Below are positions 8,387 through 16,534 of a DNA stretch of 64,000 nt, one piece after another (within the stretch, counting starts at the first letter, position 1; every line of letters begins with the position of its first letter). This stretch comes from Nocardia sp. XZ_19_385 (lineage in GTDB: Bacteria; Actinomycetota; Actinomycetes; Mycobacteriales; Mycobacteriaceae). The notes under the pieces are model-generated. The model had not been told where the DNA came from and ran no database searches. It saw only the letters and a program-made list of their open reading frames with translations. The stretch lies in NCBI RefSeq assembly GCF_015355755.1, contig NZ_JACVEE010000003.1:806001-870000 (forward strand). The letters run 5' to 3'. The position numbers and the translations under genes were made by a program.

Positions 8387-8704
8387 GTGCGATGGGGGAG
8401 TAAGGCCGCAGCGCGGCCGAATACCTAAGTGTGACGGGTAGTTCCGCTGAGCGCGTCTGATGGTCACCGGGACCGAAATCGCGGAGCGGGTGAATTGTCC
8501 GTTATCCCAAGCGAATCGGCCGCGGCGCCCGCCGGAGCGGGCCGCGTCGCGCTGGATCCGGACCGAGCCGCCGAGCGCACCTGTGGTGCGACCGTGCTTG
8601 CGGCGAAGACATCTGTCGGGTGTCATAATGGCGCTGGTGAGCGCTGGTGAACCCGATAGGTACTGCGGCGCAGCGGTATTCGGCCCCGTGCCGCAGTCGG
8701 CGTC

Positions 8705-9010
8705 CTACTGCTTGATGCAGCTGGACGCGATGCGCCAGAACGTCGACGGCTGCAGGACGTTCATATCCCAGTCGTCGGCCATGGCGTGGGCCGTGGAAAC
8801 GATCCGATCGATATCGAAATCGTTCCTGGTGGCCGCGCCGGTGGACTCGACGGCATGAATGACGAACGCGACTGCGGTATCGCGCGAATATGGTGCTTTT
8901 CGGTGGCCGCTACGGGCCGACGATGTACTCATAGTTGTACCGTTCGCTGGCTGGTCGGCCAATGCGGCATCGGCGAAGCCGAGCCGGCCGCCGTAGTGTG
9001 GTTGGTTCAT
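8705..9010 (-). CDS. Small hypothetical protein (101 aa)
   Basis: Starts at ATG 9010 (MNQPHYGGRL), with AAAGGGG 7 nt upstream. The C-terminal two thirds (YSRDTAVAFVIHAVESTG ... FDIDRIVSTAHAMADDW) has normal protein composition and ends with a WRIASSCIKQ tail. No signal peptide or membrane segment is seen. I do not recognise the family. It shares promoter architecture with the gene at 5530-5760 but little protein similarity beyond the MNQ start. It is probably part of the XRE/DUF397-associated accessory set. Confidence 0.6.
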   Translation of the reverse strand: MNQPHYGGRLGFADAALADQPANGTTMSTSSARSGHRKAPYSRDTAVAFVIHAVESTGAATRNDFDIDRIVSTAHAMADDWDMNVLQPSTFWRIASSCIKQ

Positions 9011-9114
9011 TCGAACGCCCCTTTGGTCTGGCGGCAGCAAACCTTTGGCAACAGCACCATCGGCTCGCTCACGCGGCCTCCCCTGGTTGTCCCCTGTAAA
9101 GCCCTGCGGGTCTG

Positions 9115-9156
9115 AGTTTAGGGCTGGCGGCCTTTCAGATGCAAGTACATCTGCAC
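9115..9156 (-). promoter_or_regulatory. Promoter with overlapping operator for the gene at 8705-9010
   Basis: On the minus strand: -35 TTGCAT (9139-9144), an 18-bp spacer and -10 TAAACT (9115-9120). The motif ATGCAAGTACATCTGCAC (9139-9156) differs at one base from that at 5876-5893. Flanking bases TTTAGG, GCCTTnCAG and nATCGA are also shared. The distance to the start codon is about 105 bp. Confidence 0.65.
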
Positions 9157-9184
9157 TATCGATTGCATTCGCACTACGGGTTTT

Positions 9185-9385
9185 TCACGATTCCAGGCAC
9201 TTTCCCGAATGTCCCGACCGGGTGGTTTTGTTGATCCGCCCGAGACCACGAGACGAATTCGTGACTAGGTCGGCTATGGCCTTGCTGAGCAGGGCGGAAT
9301 CGGCCGGTCCGGGCAGGTTGTCGATGCCGCTGAACGTGTTCGAGCCCGGTGTTCGAAGAAACTCGTCAATCTGACTTGGCGCCAT
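9185..9385 (-). CDS. Possible small ORF or gene remnant (66 aa), weak
   Basis: An open frame whose middle part (NTFSGIDNLPGPADSALLSKAIADL) has coding-like third-position GC, but there is no ribosome site before the ATG and no family I recognise. It is the only candidate in the ~400-bp gap between 9011 and 9410. It could be a decayed gene piece. Confidence 0.2.
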   Translation of the reverse strand: MAPSQIDEFLRTPGSNTFSGIDNLPGPADSALLSKAIADLVTNSSRGLGRINKTTRSGHSGKCLES

Positions 9386-9410
9386 TCGGTTTGGCTAATT
9401 AATAGTTAAT

Positions 9411-9884
9411 TCAACGCTCGGGGCCGCCGGGATTGCACGAGGCATCAACGGTCGCCTGATAACCGACCGCGGGCCGCCACGGCTCGAGATTCCAGCTCGG
9501 TTTGTTCGGCTGGACCAGCCGGGCCCAGACCCAGTGGCACACGAATTGATCACGCATGCCCGGGGAATCGGCGTCCGGCGCCGCGGTGACCACTTCCTGC
9601 CAGGCGCGTTCGTCCGATCCGGGATAGCTGGTTTTCCGTCCGGCCTGCGCCGGGAAGACCAGCAGGCGTGCGCCGTCCACGGCTTCGGTCCATTCGACGC
9701 GATCGATCAGCGCGACACCCGCGTAGGGATCGACGGTGGGGGTTGCGGTGGTACTCGTCGTTGTTGTAGAGGGCGGCACGGGCGTCGTTTCCGGTGCGGA
9801 GACCGGCTCCGCCGGCGAGCCGCAACCCGCCAGCGCGAGGGCAGCGGCCAACACCGCGGTACGCGGCCACGGGTGTTTCGGCAC
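9411..9884 (-). CDS. Secreted lipoprotein, possibly DUF2599
   Basis: 157 aa from GTG 9884 (GAGG 9 nt upstream). The N-terminus is a lipoprotein signal peptide with lipobox LALAGC (Cys near residue 21). A Pro/Thr-rich linker of about 30 residues follows, then a compact domain containing MRDQFVCHWVWARLVQPNKPSWNLEPWRP and VGYQATVDASCNPGG. The two cysteines probably form a disulfide. The Trp/Pro-rich C-terminal pattern is like DUF2599 proteins of Nocardia, which I recall but cannot verify. Expected to be anchored to the outer face of the membrane. Function unknown. Confidence 0.75.
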   Translation of the reverse strand: MPKHPWPRTAVLAAALALAGCGSPAEPVSAPETTPVPPSTTTTSTTATPTVDPYAGVALIDRVEWTEAVDGARLLVFPAQAGRKTSYPGSDERAWQEVVTAAPDADSPGMRDQFVCHWVWARLVQPNKPSWNLEPWRPAVGYQATVDASCNPGGPER

Positions 9885-9988
9885 AGTCGGCGTCCTCTCT
9901 ATCGAACACCTGAGCGTAGTCAGCTGTCGCCGCCACTGATTGTGGTGTCTTGATTGGCGCCGCCCAACGTGGCAATAGTCAGTCGGTG

Positions 9989-11110
9989 ATGCGGACTCAG
10001 ATCATGACGGGTGCGGTGAGCGTCGTGATCGCGCTCGCCGTCGCCTTGGCTCCCCCGGCCGGAGCACAGGCGACAGCGCCGGGCACGGTGACCGACGTGA
10101 CGGCAGCCCCGGAGCGCGTGCGACTGGCGGCGGCGGCCTCGTCGCAGCGGATCACCTACTGGTCGCGCGGGCCGCGTGGACCGATGCAGAGCACCGGAAT
10201 GGTGTACCTGCCCCCGGGGCCGCCCCCGCCGGGCGGCTGGCCGGTGGTCGCGTACGCGCACGGCAGCATCGGCATCGCCGACCAATGCGCGTTCACCCTG
10301 CAGCCGCGCGACTACTACCTCACCGAGGTGTACCCGGATCTCCTGCGCGCCGGTTTCGCGGTGGTGATCTCCGATTACGTCGGGCTCGGTACGCCGGGCA
10401 CCCATCCCTACCTGGACGGCCCGTCGCAGGCGCGCAGTGTGATCGACGGCGTGCGCGCGGCCCGCACCGTGACATCGGACCTGAGTAATAGATGGGCGGT
10501 GCTCGGGCAATCACAGGGCGGCCAGACCGCGCTGTTCGCCGCGCACCTCGCACCCGCCGACGCACCGGAGCTGCAGCTGCGCGGCGCGGCGGCCACTGGG
10601 CCACCGTCGAATCTGGAGCTCATCGCGCCGCTGCTGGGTCCCTGGGTGCCGCGGCTGCCCCTGCGGATGACGACCGCCTACTTCGCGATGATCGTGGCCG
10701 GACTGCGGGCGACCGCTCCGGAACTCGATGTGGACAGCTACCTGACCGACACCGGGCGCGCGGTGCTGGACGTGGTCGAGTCGAATTGCGTGACCGAGGC
10801 CGACGAACTGGTCCGCGATGTGGCGATCGGGGAGATGCTGAACCAGCCGCTGCAGGATCCGGCGCTGATCGCGGCCGTGCACTCGATGCTGCGGATCCCC
10901 GTCGAGGGACATTCCATCCCGCTGTTCATCGGGCAAGGTGTGGCGGACCTGGACGTGCCGGCGCCGCTGAGCGCCAAGCTGATCGCGGAATTGGAGCTGG
11001 CCGGGGCGAATCTGCAGGTCGGTGTCTACCCGGGTGATCATCTCGGGGCGGCTCGCCAGGCTTTCCCGGACGCGCTGGCCTTCCTGCATCGCGTGCTCGA
11101 TCAGCCGTGA
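9989..11110 (+). CDS. Secretory lipase family (LIP-type) alpha/beta hydrolase 1
   Basis: 373 aa from ATG 9989 (MRTQIMTGAVSVVIALAVAL), giving a Sec signal peptide ending near AGA-QA. The domain is the LIP/secretory lipase hydrolase: AYAHGSIGIADQCA, an oxyanion-side VISDYVGLGTPG, nucleophile elbow GQSQGG (the Ser), and VADLDVPAP / GDHLGAA carrying the acid and His. It is the first of three related lipases in a row on the same strand, though spacing of about 120-200 bp suggests separate promoters. Probable substrates are esters of fatty acids or envelope lipids. Confidence 0.88.
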   Translation: MRTQIMTGAVSVVIALAVALAPPAGAQATAPGTVTDVTAAPERVRLAAAASSQRITYWSRGPRGPMQSTGMVYLPPGPPPPGGWPVVAYAHGSIGIADQCAFTLQPRDYYLTEVYPDLLRAGFAVVISDYVGLGTPGTHPYLDGPSQARSVIDGVRAARTVTSDLSNRWAVLGQSQGGQTALFAAHLAPADAPELQLRGAAATGPPSNLELIAPLLGPWVPRLPLRMTTAYFAMIVAGLRATAPELDVDSYLTDTGRAVLDVVESNCVTEADELVRDVAIGEMLNQPLQDPALIAAVHSMLRIPVEGHSIPLFIGQGVADLDVPAPLSAKLIAELELAGANLQVGVYPGDHLGAARQAFPDALAFLHRVLDQP

Positions 11111-11231
11111 GGCCCGCACACAGACTGAATCCGCCAAACTTGTGAATTACCAACATATTCCCGCCATACCCTGCCGCTCGCCCGTGACGTTGACCGAGGA
11201 TGATCACGAACGTTGAACCTGGGAGAGGCTT

Positions 11232-12470
11232 ATGTCGATGGGGTATTCCCTACGTTCGGAGAAGAGAGCACTGTCGCGGGTGGTGGGCGCGATGGTGCTG
11301 GGGATTGTGATGGTGCTCGGCACCGCCGCCGGTAGTCACGGCACACCGCTGTATCCAGAGCCCGATCCGGACCCGTTCTACGCCACACCGGCGGACCTGG
11401 CGGCCAAGAAGCCCGGCGACGTGCTGGGCGTGCGCGCCATGCCGCCGCTGCTGATCTTCCCGGACACCACCGTGACACTGGTGCGGTTCCGGTCCACCAA
11501 CTCCGAGGGCAAGCCGATCGCGGCCACCACCACGGTGCTGACCCCGCGCTCGCATCAGCCGGACGGTCCGCTGCTGTCGTTCCAGCACATCATCAACGGG
11601 CTCGGCGCGGAATGCTCGGTGTCGAGGGTGCTCTACACCAGTGACCCGAACCTGCTCGTGCGCGAGGCGCCGGGCTGGAATGTGCTGCTGCAGCGCGGCT
11701 GGAGCGTGGCGCTGCCCGACCACCTCGGCCCGAACTTCGCTTACGGCGCGGCCAAATTGGGCGGTCAGATCACCCTGGACGGGATCCGCGCGGTCAAGCG
11801 CGTGGACGAACTGCGGGTGGCCAAGAGCCCGACCACCATGATCGGCTACTCCGGTGGCGGCATGGCCACGGCATGGGCGGCGGCCTTGCAGCCCAAGTAC
11901 GCGCCAGAACTGGAGATCGCCGGCGCCGCCATGGGCGGAGTGCCGATGAATCTGGTGAAGATGATGGAGGGCCTCGGCCTGGGCGCGCACCCGGTATTCG
12001 GTCTGGCCCTGGCGGCCGGGCTCGGACTGGAACGCGAATACCCGAAGCGATTCCCGCTCAGCGATCAGCTCAACGACCGCGGCCTCGCCGCCCGCGCGGC
12101 AATCGCCAACAGCTGCACCAACGACATCATCGCCACCGGAGCCGGACGCGGCGCCATCGATTTCGCGAAGACCACGTCGATGATCAACGACGCCCAGGCT
12201 CGCGCGGTGGTCGAGGAGAACAGCCTCGAACTGTATGACGGCGCGCCGAAAATGCCGGTGTTCGAATGGCATTCACCGATCGATGGGCTGGTACCGGTCG
12301 ATGCGATCGTGAACACCACCAAGCACTGGTGCGGGGCCGGGGCGAAGGTGCAGGCGGAGCAGATTCCGGTGCCGGATCATTTGACGGCGGCGGTGCTCGG
12401 CATCCCCGCGGCGCTGGGGTGGATCGACGCACGCTTCCGAGGAGAGCCTGCGCCATCGAACTGCCCATAA
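11232..12470 (+). CDS. Secretory lipase family alpha/beta hydrolase 2
   Basis: 412 aa with an N-terminal signal or anchor segment (VVGAMVLGIVMVLGTAAG). LIP-family landmarks: DPFYATPADLAAKKPGDVL, RFRSTNSEGKPIAATTTVL, PDHLGPNFAYGAAKLGGQ, nucleophile GYSGGGMA, WHSPIDGLVPVDA (acid) and DHLTAAVLG (His). Two cysteine pairs are likely disulfides. A GGGAGAGG ribosome site lies before the ATG. The family hydrolyses triacylglycerols and related esters outside the cell. Paralogous to the next gene. Confidence 0.92.
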   Translation: MSMGYSLRSEKRALSRVVGAMVLGIVMVLGTAAGSHGTPLYPEPDPDPFYATPADLAAKKPGDVLGVRAMPPLLIFPDTTVTLVRFRSTNSEGKPIAATTTVLTPRSHQPDGPLLSFQHIINGLGAECSVSRVLYTSDPNLLVREAPGWNVLLQRGWSVALPDHLGPNFAYGAAKLGGQITLDGIRAVKRVDELRVAKSPTTMIGYSGGGMATAWAAALQPKYAPELEIAGAAMGGVPMNLVKMMEGLGLGAHPVFGLALAAGLGLEREYPKRFPLSDQLNDRGLAARAAIANSCTNDIIATGAGRGAIDFAKTTSMINDAQARAVVEENSLELYDGAPKMPVFEWHSPIDGLVPVDAIVNTTKHWCGAGAKVQAEQIPVPDHLTAAVLGIPAALGWIDARFRGEPAPSNCP

Positions 12471-12674
12471 TCGATGGGTTAGATTGCGATTTGGCGTCAT
12501 GAGGTGGGGGACTGGGGTGTAAACGGGTGTCCGGGTATGGGGTTGGGGCTAACCTGAGCTTCCTGTGCCCGGTTCCGCAGGGGCATTTCGGGGGGCTGGC
12601 AGTGCGCAGAGATCCGAAGGCCGCGACGTTCCGGGGTGCAGGGACATCGATGTCGCATCCCAGGGGCTTGTGCT

Positions 12675-14060
12675 ATGAGAAGTACGCGCGCACTGCTTTT
12701 CGCTGTGCTGTTGTTGTGCCCGTTGTTCGCCGCTCCGGCGGTGGCGCAGCCGCCGGGCCCGCCGATACCTGACCTATCCGGGGGGTTGTTGCCTGGGATT
12801 CAGCAGTGGATCGATCAGGTTATTCCGCCGCCGCCGATCAATCCGGTGCCGCATCCGAATGCGCCGGAGTTGGTTGAATCTGCGGGTGGTGCACCGGGAC
12901 TCGCGGCGCTGTGGCAGGCGACGTTGCCCAGCAATGTGGGGGATGCGATGTTCGACGCGTGGCCTGCCGGTTTGGCTGATTACGCGCCCGGGCAGGTGAT
13001 CGAGGTTCGTGATGTCACCGCGACCGCTGGTGTGCTGGTGCTGGTTCCGTTTCGGCAGGCGTTGCTGCTGAAGTACCGCACGACCGATGCGCATGGGCGG
13101 CCCTCGTTCGCTACTGCGACGCTGGTGATCCCGCATGGCGCTTGGACGGGGCCGGGGGATCGGCCCGTGGTAGTGAACAATCTGCCGATCGACGGGCTCG
13201 GGCGGGACTGCACGCCGGGATACAGCTTGGCGCATGGGCTGGCTGCCGAGGTCAGTGGGACCGACTATTTGCCGCCCACAACGCAATTGGCGTTGTTGCG
13301 GGGTTACGCGGCGTTGATTCCCGACCATCAGGGTCCGTGGATGGCCTATGCCGAACCTTATGTCGCGGGGCACGCGATTCTCGACGGGATCCGGGCGGTA
13401 CGCGGGCGGATGCCGAATGAGTTCGGGGACAGCGCATTCGGCTTGCTCGGCTACTCCGGCGGTGCCATCGCCACGCATGGCGCGGTGAAATTGCTGGCCG
13501 GCTACGCGCCGGAGCTGACCGGGGTGGTGGCCGGTGCGGCGCTGGGCGGCGTGCCCGCGGATTATCAGATCCTGGCGCGCAGCATGAACGCCAACCTGGC
13601 CTCGGCGGTGTTCATCGCCGCCACCTTCGGGGTGGCCCGCGAGCGTCCCGAAATCCTCGGCAAGATGAACAATTTCGCGCAGTGGGTGTCCACCTCCCCC
13701 GCGAAAGACCTGTGCGGCAGCATCTTCGGCGCCGCCGGGGTGTTCATGCTCCCGATGGACATCGCGGCCAACTTCCCGGACCCGCTGAACTCGGAGTTCG
13801 CCGCCGAGATCTATCGGGTGACGCGCATGGAAGGCATGAAATCCGCTGTGCCGCTCTACATCTACAACGGGGAGCAGGAGTTCTGGATCCCCGCGGAGGG
13901 CGCGCGCAACCTGTATCGCGAGCAGTGTGCCCTGGGTGCGTCCGCCGTGTATCGCAGCGTGTTCGGTGAACATGTCGTCGGCGCGGTCCTCGGCTATCCG
14001 GAGGCGGTCGGCTGGCTCGACGAGCGCCTGCGCGGCGTGCCCGCCACCAGTGAGTGCTGA
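12675..14060 (+). CDS. Secretory lipase family alpha/beta hydrolase 3
   Basis: 461 aa from ATG 12675 (MRSTRALLFAVLLLCPLF), giving a clear signal peptide ending near AVAQ-PP. A proline-rich stretch follows. The LIP domain has LKYRTTDAHGRPSFATATLVIP, PDHQGPWMAYAEPYVAGHA, nucleophile GYSGGAIA, NGEQEFWIPAEG (acid region) and GEHVVGAVLGYP (His). Same fold and motif order as the two genes before it, so this is a tandem expansion. A frame starting further upstream would bury the signal peptide, so it is rejected. Confidence 0.9.
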   Translation: MRSTRALLFAVLLLCPLFAAPAVAQPPGPPIPDLSGGLLPGIQQWIDQVIPPPPINPVPHPNAPELVESAGGAPGLAALWQATLPSNVGDAMFDAWPAGLADYAPGQVIEVRDVTATAGVLVLVPFRQALLLKYRTTDAHGRPSFATATLVIPHGAWTGPGDRPVVVNNLPIDGLGRDCTPGYSLAHGLAAEVSGTDYLPPTTQLALLRGYAALIPDHQGPWMAYAEPYVAGHAILDGIRAVRGRMPNEFGDSAFGLLGYSGGAIATHGAVKLLAGYAPELTGVVAGAALGGVPADYQILARSMNANLASAVFIAATFGVARERPEILGKMNNFAQWVSTSPAKDLCGSIFGAAGVFMLPMDIAANFPDPLNSEFAAEIYRVTRMEGMKSAVPLYIYNGEQEFWIPAEGARNLYREQCALGASAVYRSVFGEHVVGAVLGYPEAVGWLDERLRGVPATSEC

Positions 14061-14079
14061 AAGCCGGTGCGGCCGTTGG

Positions 14080-14292
14080 TCACTGCCTGGTCATGACGGT
14101 GCGCTGCGCGGGGCCGGACCAGCCGCAGGGTAAGTCGCACGTGGCCGAGATGGTCACCACGATCTCGCCGCTCCGCTTGGTGGACGGGGCGCGAACCTCC
14201 GCGGCCCGCGCGGGGTAACCGCAGGCGGGGCACTTGCCGAAGTAGTTCAGAATCTCCTTGACGACCGTGGCCGGCTCGTCTCCTTCACTCAT
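14080..14292 (-). CDS. Small zinc-ribbon-like protein
   Basis: 70 aa with CPACGYPAR near residue 21 and a second CDLPCGW near 52. The spacing is that of a one-site zinc ribbon. No other domain and no signal peptide. Composition is normal and the frame has an ATG, but no strong ribosome site is visible (ACTGTCGAAAT). It converges with the third lipase gene, leaving 19 bp between. Function unknown. It could be a nucleic-acid or protein-binding accessory factor. Confidence 0.6.
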   Translation of the reverse strand: MSEGDEPATVVKEILNYFGKCPACGYPARAAEVRAPSTKRSGEIVVTISATCDLPCGWSGPAQRTVMTRQ

Positions 14293-14395
14293 ATTTCGAC
14301 AGTAGGTGACTTTAACCTTCTGTGCTGTGGATCACAGTGGTTTGCGTGGGTGTCACAACGCCGAATCGGGCGAATCGTGAAAGGGAACAACGAGA

Positions 14396-14469
14396 TAGGG
14401 GCATGGCGGGTCCGTCCGAGTATTGGGTAGGGAACAAACGCGGCGGACCCGCCACTGGCCCGACCCCTA
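14396..14469. other. Long imperfect hairpin, possible structured RNA
   Basis: A perfect 11-bp inverted repeat TGGCGGGTCCG (14404-14414) / CGGACCCGCCA (14444-14454) is nested inside TAGGGG (14396-14401) / CCCCTA (14464-14469). It sits in the 311-bp non-coding gap 14293-14603, in which I see no gene. It matches no riboswitch I can name with confidence. Confidence 0.35.
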
Positions 14470-14603
14470 CGCAGCGAACGAGGGACCGAGCTTGGCTACG
14501 AAAGTAGGCGACCCGCAACGGATTCGGCGGATCGAGGGCTGGATCTCGGAGATCGCATCACCGCCGTCCCGGCGCCGTTGTGATCCACCACAATCGGTTC
14601 GGT

Positions 14604-16154
14604 TCACATCGGAAACAGATTGTGCTTGCGCGGGTTCGACCGGCGGGTCGCGGTCTTGTCGCGCAGCAGCCGCAACGCCTTGCGAATCTCCAGCCGGGTC
14701 TGCGACGGCTCGATGACGGCGTCGATGTATCCGCGCTCGGCCGCTGTCCACGGGGTCGCCACCGTGGCGTTGTAGAAGTCGATCATCTGACCGCGCACCG
14801 TCTCGCGCTGATCCGGCGGCGTCACCGCCAGCTGCTTGCGGCCCACGATGCTCACCATGGATTCCGCGCCCATCACCGCCAGTCGTGCGGTGGGCCAGGC
14901 GAAGCTGATATCCGCGCCGAGCTGCTTGCAGCCCATCACCGCGTAGCCACCGCCGTAGGCCTTGCGGGTCACGATGGTCACGATCGGCACGGTCGCCTCG
15001 ATCAGCGCGCGGAACATCCGGCCGCCGCGCTTGATGACGTGGTTGCGTTCCTCGTCGACACCCGGCAGCACGCCCGGAGTGTCGACCACATAGATCAGTG
15101 GCACGTGGAAGGCGTCGCACAGCCGGATGAAGTGGGCGGCCTTGTCCGAGCATGCGGCGTCCAGCGCGCCACCGAGCACCAGCGGCTGGTTGGCGACCAC
15201 GCCGACCGGCCGCCCGTCCACCCGCGCGAAGCCGGTGATGAGGTTCTGTGCGCTGCCGGCGGCGAGTTCGTGGAACGCGCCGTCGTCGAAGATGCGCAGC
15301 AGGATGTCGTGCATGTCGTAGCCGACCTTGTCCGAGTCCGGCATGAACCGGTCCAGCTCGCGGTCGGAGTCGGTGAGTTCGGGTTCCAGGCCGGGATTGA
15401 GCACCGGCGGCTGCTCCAGGCAGCTGGTCGGCAGGTAGCTGAGGTACTCGCGGGCCCACTCGAAGGCCGCCTGCTCGGTCTGCGCGACATGGTGCACGGT
15501 GCCGTTGGTCTGCAGCGCCTCGGCGCCGCCGAGCTCCTCGGCGGTGACCTCGGAGCCGGTGACGGCCTTGATCACCTCCGGGCCGGTCACGAACATATAG
15601 GAGTCCTCGGTGGCGACCAGGACGTCCATATTGATGGGCCCGTACACCGAGCCCGCCGCGCATTTGCCGAGCATGATCGCCACCATCGGCACGAAGCCGG
15701 ACAGGTCCTCCTGCCAGCGGCACATATTGGCGTACCAGGCCAGCGAGGTGACGCCGTCCTGGATGCGGGCCCCGCCGGAGTCGTTGATGCAGACCACCGG
15801 GCAGGCGTTGTTGAAGGCGAACTCCATGGCGGCGCCGACCTTGCGGCCGAACATCTCGCTGACCGAGCCGCCGTAGACCGTCTGATCGTGCGAGATCACC
15901 ACGACCGGGCGGCCGTCGATGTAGCCGCGGCCGGTCACCACGCCGTCGCCGTACATCGCCTCGCCCCCGCCGGGCTTGCGCACCAGCGCGCCCAATTCGA
16001 TGAACGAACCGGCGTCGAGCAGCATCTGCACCCGCTCGCGGGCGCTGGGTATGCCTTTGGATTTGCGTTTCGCGATGCCGGTCTCGCCCGCGGGTTCGGC
16101 GGCGAGCTCCAGGATGTCCCGGAGATGATCCAGCTTGTCTCGCGTAACGCTCAC
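14604..16154 (-). CDS. Acyl-CoA carboxylase carboxyltransferase (beta) subunit, AccD4-like
   Basis: 516 aa from GTG 16154, with GAAGGG 9 nt upstream. This start gives VTRDKLDHLRDILELA, matching the family. Both carboxyltransferase halves are present: GRPVVVISHDQTVYGGSVSEMFGRK, INDSGGARIQDGVTSLAWYA and GKCAAGSVYGPI in the N-half; VVANQPLVLGGALDAACSDKAA and IKRGGRMFRALIEATVPIVTIV in the C-half. Overall it resembles mycobacterial AccD4 most closely (C-terminus RDKTATRRSNPRKHNLFPM). AccD4 carboxylates long acyl-CoAs for Pks13. Here no Pks13 is nearby, but a Mas/Pks2-like synthase lies 11 kb away, so a role in supplying its extender units is possible. Confidence 0.92.
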   Translation of the reverse strand: MSVTRDKLDHLRDILELAAEPAGETGIAKRKSKGIPSARERVQMLLDAGSFIELGALVRKPGGGEAMYGDGVVTGRGYIDGRPVVVISHDQTVYGGSVSEMFGRKVGAAMEFAFNNACPVVCINDSGGARIQDGVTSLAWYANMCRWQEDLSGFVPMVAIMLGKCAAGSVYGPINMDVLVATEDSYMFVTGPEVIKAVTGSEVTAEELGGAEALQTNGTVHHVAQTEQAAFEWAREYLSYLPTSCLEQPPVLNPGLEPELTDSDRELDRFMPDSDKVGYDMHDILLRIFDDGAFHELAAGSAQNLITGFARVDGRPVGVVANQPLVLGGALDAACSDKAAHFIRLCDAFHVPLIYVVDTPGVLPGVDEERNHVIKRGGRMFRALIEATVPIVTIVTRKAYGGGYAVMGCKQLGADISFAWPTARLAVMGAESMVSIVGRKQLAVTPPDQRETVRGQMIDFYNATVATPWTAAERGYIDAVIEPSQTRLEIRKALRLLRDKTATRRSNPRKHNLFPM

Positions 16155-16320
16155 TCTGTCTAGCCCTTCGAAATCTAGGTGGCCGCCTGTGCTGCTGCCG
16201 GGGTCGACGGTAGCCCAGGTGCGGCGCTCGATGCTAGCGAACCTCACAGCGTGACGGGCCCGCCGTGAGGGCATGCCACTGATTTCCGCGCACCGCTCGG
16301 CGGCGGGCTCAGCCTGGCAG

Positions 16321-16360
16321 TGACGCAGCGCCGGGGAATTGCGCGGCCGGCGCTGCGTCA
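16321..16360. repeat. Perfect 14-bp inverted repeat in the accD/desaturase divergent region
   Basis: TGACGCAGCGCCGG (16321-16334) and CCGGCGCTGCGTCA (16347-16360), with a 12-bp loop. It lies about 170 bp from both start codons. It may be an operator or an mRNA hairpin in the desaturase leader. The rest of the 380-bp gap 16155-16534 shows no gene. Confidence 0.6.
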
Positions 16361-16534
16361 TCATTCCGCGAAATCGGGAAGCGAATGGCTGTGATCTGCT
16401 TGTGATTTCGCCCAATGCAAGGGATAGCGCCTGGTGACATCCCCGATTCCGGCGCCGAAACAGCGGCCGCCGCGGCAATTCGCCCTAACCTCGGACCCAC
16501 CCTGAAAGCCTGAGGGGGACAAAGGAGTTACTCG

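Noticed and set aside
14396..14520. c-di-AMP (ydaO) riboswitch
   Set aside because: GGCTACGAAAGTAGGC and nearby bases recall part of it, but the conserved core blocks are not all present and no rpf-type or transport gene follows.
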